From RUG13091 sp963619935 (GTDB lineage Bacteria > Bacillota_I > Bacilli_A > RFN20 > CAG-826), in the NCBI GenBank assembly GCA_963619935.1, contig CAVEYA010000064.1, positions 1 through 45,390 of the forward strand: DNA of 45,390 bases. Reading direction: 5' to 3'. Under the pieces are notes generated by a model that was not told the DNA's origin, made no database searches, and saw only the letters and a program-made list of their open reading frames with translations. How positions within the stretch are numbered: position 1 is the stretch's first letter; every line of letters starts with the position of its first letter. The position numbers were made by a program, and so were the translations under genes. Below are positions 33,004-42,140 of this stretch, piece by piece.

Positions 33004-36000
33004 ATGCTCGAAGATAAGATGATTCGTTTCTTAAAATCAATTCACATCGAAAATCTCGATGATTTTGATGATTTATCTTTTGAAATGGCGTCTTATGACC
33101 GATTTAATAGAAAACAATTTAACATGGTGATTTTGAAGAAAGCACCTTGGAAATATCATTTGCTTAGAGAACTACAAGATGGTTTAAACTATATTACTTA
33201 TCCTTATACTTTAAGATTTTCATACCTTGTAAGACCTAAGTATCAAGATGTTCTTGCCTTATTTGAAGAGTGGTATCAAACCTTATATCATATTCCACAT
33301 AATTTAATTATTACTGGGGATGAAAATGACCATATCTATATTAAATATGCAAATAATGCAGAAAAAGAACAATATGCTTTAGCGATTAACGATTTTCGCG
33401 ATTTTTTAAATTTCTTATCTTATGAATTTACGATTACCGAGTCTGTCGCTGACAACGCTTCTACAATTGCTAAGAGAGAAGAAAAAACTATAGCGGAACC
33501 AAAAATAAACAACACTGAAGAAGTTATTAACACTGAAGAAGTTAATTCTAATGATCATTTTGTGGTTGAACATGATGAATTAATGAATGAGTCTATTTTA
33601 GAAGATAATGAAGCACGTGCTGATGAAGAAAATAGTGACGCTAATCAAGAAGCTGCAAAGCCTTCAAATGATATTTTAGATGAAGCTAGCAACGCTTTAA
33701 TGAAAGTATTAGAAAAGAACGCTCAAGATATGATGGCGGAACGCCGTAGAGCGAGACTTAATAAACGCGGTAATTATCACCACGTGGAAAAATTAGACGA
33801 TTTAACTAATACATCTGGTAATGTTGATGTTGATGGAATTGTTTTCTCCATTGAATCAAAAGAATATGGTGGTGCTGCAAGAGGAAAAATTGGCCTTTCT
33901 GATGATTTTGAAGGTGCTATATATATTAACTTTAGAGCAAATCCTGGTAGTGCTTTATTAGACACACTTAAGAAAATCAGTAAAGACATGCATATTCGTG
34001 TGAGGGGCGTAGCCTATACTGATGATTTCACTCATCAATTAGCTATTCGTGCACATTTTATTGATTTATTACCTGATGCAGTAATTGAAAAAGAAAAAGC
34101 AGAAGAGCCACGTGTTGAACTTCATTTGCATAGTAAGATGTCTGCCATGGATGGCGTCTCTACAATGAATGAATATTGTAAGTACGCAGCTGCGCTTGGT
34201 CATAAAGCAATCGCAATTACTGACCATGCTGTTGTGCAAGCCTTTCCTGAAGCTCAAAAAGCCGCTGAGAAAAATAAACTTAAAATGATTTATGGGTGTG
34301 AATTTTATATGGTTGATGAAAAACTCAATTATATTAAAAACCCAGTTAAAACCCCTTTAAATTCCGCTAAATATGTCGTTCTCGACTTAGAAACCACAGG
34401 TTTAAGCGCACGCTATGATAGGATGATTGAATTTGGTGCAGTGAAAGTGGAAAACGGCATGGAAATAGACCGTTTAGATATTTTAGTTAATCCTGGAGTT
34501 AAAATTCCAAAAAAGATTATTGCTTTAACTGGCATCAAACCAGAAATGCTAAAAGATAAACCAAACACTAAGGAAGCTTTAGACAAGATTATTCCTTGGA
34601 TTGGAGATGCTATATTAGTTACTCATAACGCTGAATTCGACTTTTCTTTCTTACAAGAAGAACTTCGTCGACATGACATGCCATTATTAACTAATCCTCT
34701 TATTGATACTTTATCTTTATCACGTTATTTATTCCCTGACCAAAAGCATCACGCGTTAGGTAATTTATGCCGTCGTTTTGAAGTTGCTTATTCCAAAGAT
34801 GACGCCCATAGAGCAGATTACGATGCCTCTGTTTTAAATGAAGCTTGGCAAGCAATGATTGTTCTTTTAGATAAAGAACATAAAGGAATTACTCATGAAG
34901 ATTTAGGCAATCTAGAATCTTCTAAAGAACTTTTAAAGCACATTCGCCCTTACCATGTTGTAGCATTAGCGAAAAATATGGACGGTATTATTGCTTTAAA
35001 TAAATTAGTTTCCTTATCTCATATCGATTATTTAGCGGATGTTCCAAAGGTTCCGAGAAAAGAATTAGAAAAATTCCGTGATAATTTAATTATTGGTTCT
35101 GCCTGTTTTAATGGTGAAGTGTTTAGAACTGCTGAATATTACAATAAAGAAACATTGCTTAAAGTAATGAAATTCTACGATTATATCGAAATTCAACCGA
35201 TGGAAAATTATTCTTTCTTATGGAATATGGATGATATATCCAAACCAGAAGTTGAACAATATGTTCATGACATTATTGAATGTGCAGATGAATTAGGCAA
35301 AATGGTAGTGGCCACAAGTGACGCTCATTATGCCCAAAAGAAAGATAAAAAATTCCGTGATGTTTATATTTTTGCGAAAGGATTAGGGAATATTAATCAC
35401 CCATTAAATCCTTATTCACGTGCTGATTTGCCTTTATTTGAAAATCCAAACCAGCATTATCGCTCAACTGATGAAATGCTTGATGAAATGTCCTTCTTAG
35501 GCAAGGAAAAAGCTTATGAAATAGTGGTTACAAATACAAACAAGATTGCTGATTCAATCGAATCCCTTGTACCACTTCCAAATAATAAATTGTTCCCTCC
35601 TCATATTGAAAATTGTGAAGAAAATTTAAAAAAGATGGTTTTTGACCACGCCAAAGAATTATATGGTGATCCATTGCCAAAACTAGTACAAGATCGTTTG
35701 GATACTGAACTTAACGGTATTATCAATAATGGATTCTCAGTTATTTATATGATTGCCCACTTATTGATTAAAAAGGCAAATGAAGATGGGCATATGGTTG
35801 GAAGCCGTGGCTCTGTTGGTTCTTCTTTAGTAGCGACAATGGCGAATATTACCGAAGTTAATCCACTTCCTCCACATTATCGTTGCCCTAAATGTAAACA
35901 CCTAGAGTGGGTTAATGAAGTTGATCCAGATGTTAAATCTGGTTTTGACTTACCAGAAAAGAATTGCCCAGAATGTGGCACAGCGATGAAACATGATGGA

Positions 36001-37503
36001 CAAAACATTCCTTTCCAAACTTTCTTAGGATTTAACGCGGATAAGACTCCTGATATTGATTTAAACTTTCCGCCAGATTATCAAGCAATCGCTCACGCTT
36101 ATACTAAAGTTCTTTTAGGAGCTAAGAATGTTTTTAGAGCAGGCACAATTGGCACAGTTGCCGACAAAACTGCTTATGGTCATGTGCGAAATTATTTAGA
36201 AAAAATAGGTATTAACCCTGATGAATATAGTAGTGCTAAAACCTGGCGTTTAGCCGCAGGCTGTACAGATGTTAAACGTACAACTGGCCAACACCCTGGT
36301 GGTATTGTTGTTATTCCAGACGACCATGAAGTTTATGAATTTACCGCTGTACAATACCCAGCTGATGATAAAGAAGCTGAGTGGAAAACAACACATATTG
36401 ATTATCACTCAATTGATAATACTGTTTTAAAGCTTGATATGTTAGGCCATGTTGACCCACAAGCTTTAAAAATGATGGAAGATTTAACGAAGGTTAAAAT
36501 TGAAGACATTCCAATGAATGACCCAAAAGTTTTGTCTTTATTCTCTAAGTCAACAGCGTTAGGCATTAAAAATGATTATTTACAAAATAAAACTGGTGCT
36601 TTAGCAATTCCGGAATTTGGTACAGAAATAACTAGAAAAGTATTAGAAAAGACATTACCAGTTAAATTCTCCGATTTAGTGATTATTTCCGGATTGTCCC
36701 ATGGAACAGGCGTGTGGGCTGGTAACGCAGAAAAATTAATTGATGACGGTGTTGCTACACTTAGCGAAGTCATTGGATGTCGTGATGATATTATGACTTA
36801 TTTAATTGCGAAGGGATTGCCACATAATATTTCCTTTAAAATCATGGAAGATGTTCGTAAAGGTAGAGGCTTAAAACCTGAATATATTGAATTAATGTTG
36901 GCGAATAACGTTCCACAATACTACATTGATTCATGTAAATTAATTCAATACATGTTCCCAAAAGGACACGCTGTTGCGTATGTCACTCAAGCTGTTCGTG
37001 TGGGTTATTATAAAATCTATTATCCATTAGAATTTTATGCAACATTCTTCTCTGTTCGTACTGATCAATATGATATTAGAGCAATGATTAAAGGCGAACA
37101 TGCTTTAATTAATAAATTAGAAGAACTTAGAGCAAAAGAAAAAGATAGAACCATTAAGATGACAGCTAAAGATAAAGAATTAATTGTTTGTTTATCTGTG
37201 GCTATTGAAATGGTGGAACGTGGCTATCGCTTTGAAAATATTGATTTATATCGTAGTGATGCGACTCGTTTTGTGATTGATAAAGAAAATAACGCTTTGA
37301 TTCCTCCATTTATTACTTTAGAAGGCTTAGGTGAAAACAACGCTGTAACAGTTATTGAAGCTCGTAAAGAAAAGGAATTTACTTCAAAAGAGGATTTATT
37401 AAGACGTACAAAATTAACTAGCACAAATGTAGAAGCTTTAAGTGAAATGGGAGTGCTGGATAATTTAGACGAAACTGACCAGTTATCCTTATTTGATTTT
37501 TAA
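33004..37503 (+). CDS. polC: DNA polymerase III PolC-type alpha subunit
   Basis: PolC is the main replicative polymerase of low-GC Gram-positives, with built-in 3'-5' exonuclease. The 1499-aa protein (B. subtilis 1437) has an N-terminal domain, an acidic linker at about 160-230, an OB domain (about 275-355), split PHP domain halves (VELHLHSKMSAMDGV; later ATSDAHYAQKKDK), the exonuclease (VLDLETTGLSARYDRMIEFG, HNAEFDFSFL, HRADYDA), a zinc site (CPKCKH ... CPECG) and the polymerase acids in DIDLNFPPDYQ. The linker contains an 18-bp tandem duplication. It has no SD and starts 3 nt after rseP. The next gene is tRNA-Pro on the same strand. Confidence 0.97.
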   Translation: MLEDKMIRFLKSIHIENLDDFDDLSFEMASYDRFNRKQFNMVILKKAPWKYHLLRELQDGLNYITYPYTLRFSYLVRPKYQDVLALFEEWYQTLYHIPHNLIITGDENDHIYIKYANNAEKEQYALAINDFRDFLNFLSYEFTITESVADNASTIAKREEKTIAEPKINNTEEVINTEEVNSNDHFVVEHDELMNESILEDNEARADEENSDANQEAAKPSNDILDEASNALMKVLEKNAQDMMAERRRARLNKRGNYHHVEKLDDLTNTSGNVDVDGIVFSIESKEYGGAARGKIGLSDDFEGAIYINFRANPGSALLDTLKKISKDMHIRVRGVAYTDDFTHQLAIRAHFIDLLPDAVIEKEKAEEPRVELHLHSKMSAMDGVSTMNEYCKYAAALGHKAIAITDHAVVQAFPEAQKAAEKNKLKMIYGCEFYMVDEKLNYIKNPVKTPLNSAKYVVLDLETTGLSARYDRMIEFGAVKVENGMEIDRLDILVNPGVKIPKKIIALTGIKPEMLKDKPNTKEALDKIIPWIGDAILVTHNAEFDFSFLQEELRRHDMPLLTNPLIDTLSLSRYLFPDQKHHALGNLCRRFEVAYSKDDAHRADYDASVLNEAWQAMIVLLDKEHKGITHEDLGNLESSKELLKHIRPYHVVALAKNMDGIIALNKLVSLSHIDYLADVPKVPRKELEKFRDNLIIGSACFNGEVFRTAEYYNKETLLKVMKFYDYIEIQPMENYSFLWNMDDISKPEVEQYVHDIIECADELGKMVVATSDAHYAQKKDKKFRDVYIFAKGLGNINHPLNPYSRADLPLFENPNQHYRSTDEMLDEMSFLGKEKAYEIVVTNTNKIADSIESLVPLPNNKLFPPHIENCEENLKKMVFDHAKELYGDPLPKLVQDRLDTELNGIINNGFSVIYMIAHLLIKKANEDGHMVGSRGSVGSSLVATMANITEVNPLPPHYRCPKCKHLEWVNEVDPDVKSGFDLPEKNCPECGTAMKHDGQNIPFQTFLGFNADKTPDIDLNFPPDYQAIAHAYTKVLLGAKNVFRAGTIGTVADKTAYGHVRNYLEKIGINPDEYSSAKTWRLAAGCTDVKRTTGQHPGGIVVIPDDHEVYEFTAVQYPADDKEAEWKTTHIDYHSIDNTVLKLDMLGHVDPQALKMMEDLTKVKIEDIPMNDPKVLSLFSKSTALGIKNDYLQNKTGALAIPEFGTEITRKVLEKTLPVKFSDLVIISGLSHGTGVWAGNAEKLIDDGVATLSEVIGCRDDIMTYLIAKGLPHNISFKIMEDVRKGRGLKPEYIELMLANNVPQYYIDSCKLIQYMFPKGHAVAYVTQAVRVGYYKIYYPLEFYATFFSVRTDQYDIRAMIKGEHALINKLEELRAKEKDRTIKMTAKDKELIVCLSVAIEMVERGYRFENIDLYRSDATRFVIDKENNALIPPFITLEGLGENNAVTVIEARKEKEFTSKEDLLRRTKLTSTNVEALSEMGVLDNLDETDQLSLFDF
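33511..33546 (+). repeat. 18-bp tandem duplication in the polC linker
   Basis: Two copies, 33511-33528 and 33529-33546, differ by one base and encode NTEEVI then NTEEVN. It lies in the acidic linker between the N-terminal and OB domains, where length change is likely tolerated. Confidence 0.8.
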
Positions 37504-37506
37504 TTT

Positions 37507-37583
37507 CGGGAAGTAGCGCAGTTTGGTAGCGCGCTTGCTTCGGGAGCAAGATGTCGTGGGTTCAAATCCCATCTTTCCGACCA
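37507..37583 (+). tRNA. tRNA-Pro (anticodon CGG)
   Basis: A 77-nt cloverleaf with encoded CCA. Acceptor CGGGAAG/CTTTCCG (one G-T pair), D stem GCGC/GCGC, anticodon stem CTTGC/GCAAG with loop TTCGGGA (anticodon 37541-37543), T stem GTGGG/CCCAT with loop TTCAAAT, discriminator A. All invariant positions are normal. It reads only CCG, a rare codon in these genes. Confidence 0.95.
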
Positions 37584-37595
37584 TTTAAACTATAT

Positions 37596-37625
37596 AGGTT
37601 CGAACTAATCGAACCTTTATTTTTG
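37596..37625 (+). terminator. Terminator after polC-tRNA-Pro
   Basis: AGGTTCGA (37596-37603) pairs with TCGAACCT (37609-37616) around ACTAA, then TTATTTTT. Confidence 0.9.
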
Positions 37626-37906
37626 ATAAATTTAAACAAAATTAAGTAAATTGTAATCTCGGCATAATGAATTAAGAAATTTATTCTTAATATCCCATTG
37701 AGACCCCAGCACGATTTAAATTAAGATGCTAAAAAAATTAACAGTATTTAAGGCAAATGTCCTAAATATAACAACAATTGGAAAAATAGAATTGTTAAAT
37801 TAAAAAAATATTAAAGGGAAAAATAAATCAATTTGTATTATTAATAATGCAAAGAAGTTATGGTTTTCGCAGAAACTTTTTGGAAGTCTCTTCAGTAGTC
37901 TTTTTT
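37626..37906. other. Gene-free AT-rich junction
   Basis: No gene or known RNA is recognisable. Two inverted repeats are present: ATTAAGAA (37671-37678) with TTCTTAAT (37684-37691), and AACAATT (37773-37779) with AATTGTT (37790-37796). A slightly GC-richer patch lies around 37692-37730. No clear terminator for the incoming lysR-like gene is seen. The stretch marks the boundary between the conserved core and the accessory genes and may hold decayed sequence. Confidence 0.5.
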
Positions 37907-38737
37907 CTATCTAACGAGGCTTAATAGTTTTTCTTTGCTTTTCTTCAAGAGGACATAAAAATCCATACTTGCGTCTTCATCAAGTATAGGAATTGCCTTT
38001 CTATTTTCGATAATATGATGGTCTTTTGTGATTGAAGAAACAAAGGATGGAATGCTTGAATATTCAGCTAATTCTTTAAGATCGTCTTGGGAAGAGAGAC
38101 GGACGAATCTTGAATTCTTTAGCTGGAGTTTCAATATTTCATCCCAGACTCCGACATAATTAAATAAAAGGAAGGTTTGTTTATCAATGTCTTTCCAATA
38201 GACCCCATCGTTTTTCTCATATAAGAAATGAGTGTCAGGAACATAGACATATAGTCTTTCATTCATGACTTTTTTACAAATAAATTTCTCATCATTATAC
38301 GGATGATTAATAAAGATAATGTCGTAAGCGTTATTGTTTAATCCTTTTATGAGATTTTCTTCGTTATCCAGTTTAGAGATGATTCTAGAAACGTTTTTAG
38401 ATGGAGCGAATAATGATTGAAAACGATACAAAGGCCCAGGCGCGGTATAACCAATAGAAATAGTATTTTCTTTGTCTTTTAACTCTTTTGCCTTTTGATA
38501 TAGCCTCTCATCCATTTCTTTGATGTCCTTCATATATGGTAGAAGTTCCTTCCCTATTTCATTGAGAGTAATCTTGTTTGCTTTCCTTTCAAAAAGATGT
38601 ACATTTAACTCATTTTCTAGTTTTTGCATTGCTTTAGACAAAGATGGTTGAGAAATATGTAATTTTTCTGATGCCTTCAAAAGGGAACCTTCCTCGTAAT
38701 ATACTAGCAAATATTCCAATAAATTATTGTCTAACAT
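37907..38737 (-). CDS. LysR-family transcriptional regulator
   Basis: A 276-aa LysR-type regulator. Residues 1-60 are the winged helix-turn-helix (YLLVYYEEGSLLKASEKLHISQPSLSKAMQKLENELNVHLFER), and the remainder is a LysR effector-binding domain, somewhat shorter than the usual ~300. ATG 38737 is preferred because the SD GGAG lies 7 nt before it; an in-frame GTG four codons upstream overlaps the SD. It is transcribed divergently from the flavodoxin/aldo-keto reductase operon, the classical layout for a LysR gene and its targets. The inducer is unknown; a redox or aldehyde signal would fit the neighbours (inference). Confidence 0.9.
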   Translation of the reverse strand: MLDNNLLEYLLVYYEEGSLLKASEKLHISQPSLSKAMQKLENELNVHLFERKANKITLNEIGKELLPYMKDIKEMDERLYQKAKELKDKENTISIGYTAPGPLYRFQSLFAPSKNVSRIISKLDNEENLIKGLNNNAYDIIFINHPYNDEKFICKKVMNERLYVYVPDTHFLYEKNDGVYWKDIDKQTFLLFNYVGVWDEILKLQLKNSRFVRLSSQDDLKELAEYSSIPSFVSSITKDHHIIENRKAIPILDEDASMDFYVLLKKSKEKLLSLVR

Positions 38738-38834
38738 AATTATCTCCACTATTCGATTTTATTATAGTGGATTTCGATATTGATATAAACATTTTCCATC
38801 TAGAAAATCTAAAATATATTCAGGAGGAAGAAAA
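38738..38834. promoter_or_regulatory. Divergent lysR / flavodoxin control region
   Basis: A perfect 7-bp inverted repeat with 11-nt spacer, CCACTAT (38746-38752) and ATAGTGG (38764-38770), contains the minus-strand -10 TATAAT (38766-38761) of the regulator gene, with a weak -35 TTTATA 17 bp further. The plus-strand promoter is poor (TTGATA at 38780-38785 with no good -10), as expected for an activator-dependent promoter. A LysR-box-like TTTCGATATTGATATAAA lies at 38772-38789. The flavodoxin gene SD is AGGAGG. Confidence 0.55.
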
Positions 38835-39302
38835 ATGAAAAATTTACTTGTATACTTCAGTTGGTCAGGAAACACTAAGAAATTAATTGAAGCGATTTCT
38901 AAAAATATCTCTTTTGACATTGCTAGGATCGAAAGAGAAACACCTTATTCCTTAGACTACAACGAATGTGCCTATCACGAGGCAAAGGAAGAAATTGACA
39001 CTAAGGTCCACCCAAGCATCAAACCGCTTAACATCAACATTAATGACTATGCGGAAATCTATATCTTTTTCCCTATTTGGTGGTATACCTTCCCAATGCC
39101 TATTGCAACATTTATAGATTCTTTGAAAGAATATAAAGGAAAGGTCATTCTTTTTGCTAATTCCTATACAAACGATTCAATGTATATGGAAAACGCTCTA
39201 AGAGATTTTCAAGGGATTGCTCCAGGAGTAAAAGTTGAAAAAGGATTATTCAACAAATCATGCGAAGAACATATCAATTTCTTTAAAAGGGAGACAAAAT
39301 AA
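38835..39302 (+). CDS. Flavodoxin-like protein
   Basis: A 155-aa flavodoxin-fold protein. The FMN phosphate loop is FSWSGNTKKLIEAI (residues 8-21), and IYIFFPIWWYTFPMPIATFIDSL contains the aromatic 90s-loop region (PIWWYTFP). Such proteins are small FMN electron carriers or quinone/flavin-reductase-like enzymes. A strong SD (aggagga) and the divergent LysR gene suggest inducible expression. It is followed 1 nt later by an aldo/keto reductase gene. The cytoplasmic location is inferred from the lack of a signal peptide. Confidence 0.85.
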   Translation: MKNLLVYFSWSGNTKKLIEAISKNISFDIARIERETPYSLDYNECAYHEAKEEIDTKVHPSIKPLNININDYAEIYIFFPIWWYTFPMPIATFIDSLKEYKGKVILFANSYTNDSMYMENALRDFQGIAPGVKVEKGLFNKSCEEHINFFKRETK

Positions 39303-39303
39303 C

Positions 39304-40164
39304 ATGAAAGAAATAAAACTATATAACAATATTAGAATGCCTATTACTGGTTTTGGTGTTTATCAAGTATCCAAAGAGGATTGCAAAGCATCGGTTTTAT
39401 CTGCATTAAAAGCTGGGTATCGTCATATTGATACAGCTCAAGCCTATTTCAACGAAGAACAAGTTGGAGAAGCTCTTAAAGAATGCGGGATTCCAAGAAA
39501 CGAAATCTTTTTGACAACAAAGGTCTGGATTGATAACTATGGTGAAGGAAAAACATATCGTTCAGTCATCGAATCAATGAGAAAATTACGAGTTGACTAC
39601 CTCGATTTGATTCTCCTTCATCAGCCAATCGGTGACTATTATGCTGCATATAGAGATTTAGAGAAACTTTATGAAGAAGGAAAGGTCAAAGCAATTGGTG
39701 TTTCTAATTTCTATCCAGATAGGCTTGTTGATCTTTGCCTCTTTTCAAAGGTAAAACCGATGGTCAACCAAATTGAAGTCAATGTTTTTAACCAAAGAAT
39801 TATCGATAAGGAGTGGGCTGATAAATATGGAATAGTTCTTACAGCTTGGGCTCCATTTGCCGAAGGAAGAAACAACATGTTCCAAAACGAAACATTGCTT
39901 GTAATTGCTAAGAAGCATAATCGTTCCGTTGCCCAAGTAATACTTAGATGGCTTTATCAAAGAGGTATTATCTCTCTTGCTAAATCAATTCATGAAAATA
40001 GGATAAAAGAGAACTTTGATATTGAATCTTTTGTTCTTGATGAAGACGACATGAATCTTATCTTGACCTTAGACAAAAAGACATCATCATTCTTTGACCA
40101 TCGTGATCCAGCAATGATTGAATGGTTTGGGCAGATGATTATCAAAAGAAGAGAAATGAAATAA
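39304..40164 (+). CDS. Aldo/keto reductase
   Basis: A 286-aa NADPH-dependent aldo/keto reductase of the AKR5-like (2,5-diketo-gluconate reductase / prostaglandin synthase) type. The catalytic tetrad is complete: Asp43 in HIDTAQAYFNE, Tyr48, Lys73 in LTTKVW and His106 in LLHQP. GVSNFYPDRL and the C-terminal NADPH site region SIHENRIKENF are present. ATG 39304 is chosen because it follows the SD GGGAG; an upstream in-frame ATG lies within the flavodoxin gene. Leu codons include many CTT, CTC and TTG instead of the TTA dominating core genes, which hints at horizontal transfer. The substrate is unknown. Confidence 0.92.
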   Translation: MKEIKLYNNIRMPITGFGVYQVSKEDCKASVLSALKAGYRHIDTAQAYFNEEQVGEALKECGIPRNEIFLTTKVWIDNYGEGKTYRSVIESMRKLRVDYLDLILLHQPIGDYYAAYRDLEKLYEEGKVKAIGVSNFYPDRLVDLCLFSKVKPMVNQIEVNVFNQRIIDKEWADKYGIVLTAWAPFAEGRNNMFQNETLLVIAKKHNRSVAQVILRWLYQRGIISLAKSIHENRIKENFDIESFVLDEDDMNLILTLDKKTSSFFDHRDPAMIEWFGQMIIKRREMK

Positions 40165-40177
40165 AGGAGAAAAAAAT

Positions 40178-40768
40178 ATGAAGCTAAAACATTTAATTTT
40201 TTGTTTAGCAAGCGTTCTTTTGCTTGTTTCTTGCAAAAACCCGTTAGAAAGTTCATCAAACAATTCATCCAATAACTCTCAAACTTCAACTAACATTTTA
40301 GTTGTATATTTTTCTGCAACAAACCACACAGAGAGTGTTGCTAAGTATATCGCAAATCATTTAGGAGTTTCTACCTTTGAACTCGAACCGGTTAATCCTT
40401 ATACTTCAGATGATCTTAATTATAGTAATTCAAATAGCCGTGTTTCGCTTGAACACAACGATCCAAATCGTAATATAGAGTTAAAATCAGTAACAGTTAA
40501 TGGCTTTTCAGAAGCAACCTATATCTTCCTTGGAGCGCCTGTATGGTGGGGAGAATTGAGCTGGGTTATCAATAATTTCGTTTCTCAAAATAATTTTGAA
40601 GGAAAAACAATCATTCCTTTTGGAACCTCTGCTTCATCTTCTTTCATAACGGATAACTTAGAAAAGCTTGCAAGCAATGCGACCTGGTTAGCAGGACAAC
40701 GTTTTTCCTCAAGTGTATCAGAATCAACTGTTACAACTTGGGTAGATTCGCTAAATCTCTCATTATAG
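40178..40768 (+). CDS. Flavodoxin-like lipoprotein
   Basis: A 196-aa predicted lipoprotein: signal peptide at 1-18, lipobox LLVSC with lipidated Cys19, and a Ser/Asn-rich linker at about 20-38. A flavodoxin domain follows: ILVVYFSATNHTESVAKYIA and the IFLGAPVWWGELSWVINNFV segment. It would be anchored outside the cytoplasmic membrane. The FMN loop reads SATNHT, where the usual pattern has Gly before x-T, so flavin binding is not certain. The SD is AAGGAG. It is the third gene after the intracellular flavodoxin and the aldo/keto reductase, suggesting an electron or reductase function split between cytoplasm and surface (inference). Confidence 0.82.
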   Translation: MKLKHLIFCLASVLLLVSCKNPLESSSNNSSNNSQTSTNILVVYFSATNHTESVAKYIANHLGVSTFELEPVNPYTSDDLNYSNSNSRVSLEHNDPNRNIELKSVTVNGFSEATYIFLGAPVWWGELSWVINNFVSQNNFEGKTIIPFGTSASSSFITDNLEKLASNATWLAGQRFSSSVSESTVTTWVDSLNLSL

Positions 40769-40944
40769 GAAAAACAATAATATTCACCTCAACCTAATTT
40801 ATTGAGTTTTTAGTTTATAGAATTTTTATATTTAAGCTGAAATTAGCGATTTTGCACTAGCCTTGTCTTTTATAACTTATACGATTAGATCTAGTGTGCT
40901 TAAATTGTATGATGTTTTTAAGCCTTAGATATTTTCGTGATAAT
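40769..40944. other. AT-rich spacer after the flavodoxin lipoprotein gene
   Basis: No gene is seen. A weak inverted repeat CACTAG (40855-40860) / CTAGTG (40891-40896) and a poor promoter-like pair (TTGTCT 40863-40868, TTAGAT 40885-40890) lie before the terminator. A short untranslated RNA ending at about 40972 is possible but unsupported. Confidence 0.3.
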
Positions 40945-40945
40945 G

Positions 40946-40974
40946 CCTTGATCTTTTGAATCAAGGTTTTTTAT
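40946..40974 (+). terminator. Terminator after the flavodoxin/AKR operon
   Basis: CCTTGAT (40946-40952) pairs with ATCAAGG (40960-40966), followed by TTTTTTATTT. It lies about 180 nt past the last stop codon. Confidence 0.85.
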
Positions 40975-41021
40975 TTACAAAAAAAGAAGAATTTTTATGA
41001 TAAATATCCACATTTCGACTA

Positions 41022-41040
41022 ATGATACTTTAAGTATCAT
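41022..41040. promoter_or_regulatory. Near-perfect 19-bp palindrome before the DUF1016 gene
   Basis: ATGATACTT (41022-41030), one central T, and AAGTATCAT (41032-41040). It sits 20 nt before the DUF1016 start codon and 8 nt before its SD. It has no T-tract and looks like an operator for a dimeric regulator. Confidence 0.55.
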
Positions 41041-41060
41041 GATTAATAGAGGTCTTAATT

Positions 41061-42056
41061 ATGAAAATGGAAAATCAAGATTATTCAAAACTGGTTACTT
41101 TAATAGAAATGCATAAACAAAATGCTTATCGAAAAATAAATGAAGAATTAGTCTTATTGTATTATGAAATAGGCAAATTTCTATATGACAAAGTTAATAA
41201 TAAAGTATGGGGTTCTAAAACAATTGATAATTTGGCTAAATACATTTCAACACTTTATCCAAATTTAAGAGGTTTTAATAAAAGAGGTCTTTACAGAATG
41301 ATTCAATTTTATGAAACATATAAAGATCATCAAATTGTGTCACCACTGGTGTCACAAATAAGTTGGTCTAATAATTTGGTGATATTTTCACACGAATCTT
41401 CAATTGAAGAAAAAGAATTTTATTTACGACTTTGCATTAAAAATAATTATTCAAAAAGAGAACTAGAAAGACAAATTGAAAGTCATTATTACGAAAGATA
41501 TATGTTATCTAGCAAAAATGCAAAGGAAAGTTTTTTACCTGTAATGGGAGAAGATGATTATCCAAATACAAGAATTCTAGATCAATATTCTTTGGAATTT
41601 TTAGATTTGCCCAATAACTATACCGAAAAAGATTTACAGTCTGCCATTGTTGATAATCTAAAAGATTTTATCTTAGAAATTGGTAAAGATTTTTCCTTTA
41701 TTGGGAAAGAATATAGAATTTCTATTGGTGATTCTGATTATTATATCGATTTGTTATTTTATAACAGGACTCATTCCTGTTTAGTTGCTTTTGAACTTAA
41801 AATAGGAAAATTTAGACCTGAATATATTTCAAAAATGGATTTATATCTTGAAGTGTTAGATAGATTTAACAAAAAAGATAATGAAAATCCGAGTGTGGGA
41901 ATTATTTTGTGTACTTCTAAAAATGAAACTGAAGTAGAATTTGCCATGTCTAGAACAACGTCTCCAACGCTTGTTTCAACATACAAAACTAAATTAATTG
42001 ATAAAGAAGCATTAGCAAAGAAACTAGTAGAATTTAGAAAAATAATTGATAAATAA
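41061..42056 (+). CDS. DUF1016 / PD-(D/E)XK nuclease (YhcG-like)
   Basis: A 331-aa protein with an N-terminal DUF1016 domain (about 10-150, including YYEIGKFLYDKV and RGFNKRGLYRMIQFYETY) and a C-terminal PD-(D/E)XK nuclease domain. The nuclease core is seen as Asp230 in DYYIDLLFYN, Glu245 and Lys247 in VAFELKIGKF. Such proteins often travel with restriction-modification or defence islands; the function is not established. The SD AGAGGT and ATG 41061 are clear. It stands alone: no methylase, specificity or helicase gene is near. A palindrome just upstream could be its operator. AT content is high. Confidence 0.88.
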   Translation: MKMENQDYSKLVTLIEMHKQNAYRKINEELVLLYYEIGKFLYDKVNNKVWGSKTIDNLAKYISTLYPNLRGFNKRGLYRMIQFYETYKDHQIVSPLVSQISWSNNLVIFSHESSIEEKEFYLRLCIKNNYSKRELERQIESHYYERYMLSSKNAKESFLPVMGEDDYPNTRILDQYSLEFLDLPNNYTEKDLQSAIVDNLKDFILEIGKDFSFIGKEYRISIGDSDYYIDLLFYNRTHSCLVAFELKIGKFRPEYISKMDLYLEVLDRFNKKDNENPSVGIILCTSKNETEVEFAMSRTTSPTLVSTYKTKLIDKEALAKKLVEFRKIIDK

Positions 42057-42140
42057 TAAAGCTCATATAATTCCTTTAAACTTTCTTTGCTAAAAAATGA
42101 TTATTTTATTTATATAAAATGCTTTATACTTATTTTAGTT

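Noticed and set aside
37860..37910. Terminator for the LysR-family gene
   Set aside because: Only a 4-bp GAAG/CTTC stem without a proper U-tract is visible on the minus strand.
40863..40974. Small RNA gene between the flavodoxin lipoprotein and DUF1016 genes
   Set aside because: The terminator is good but the promoter-like elements are weak and no stable extra structure is seen.
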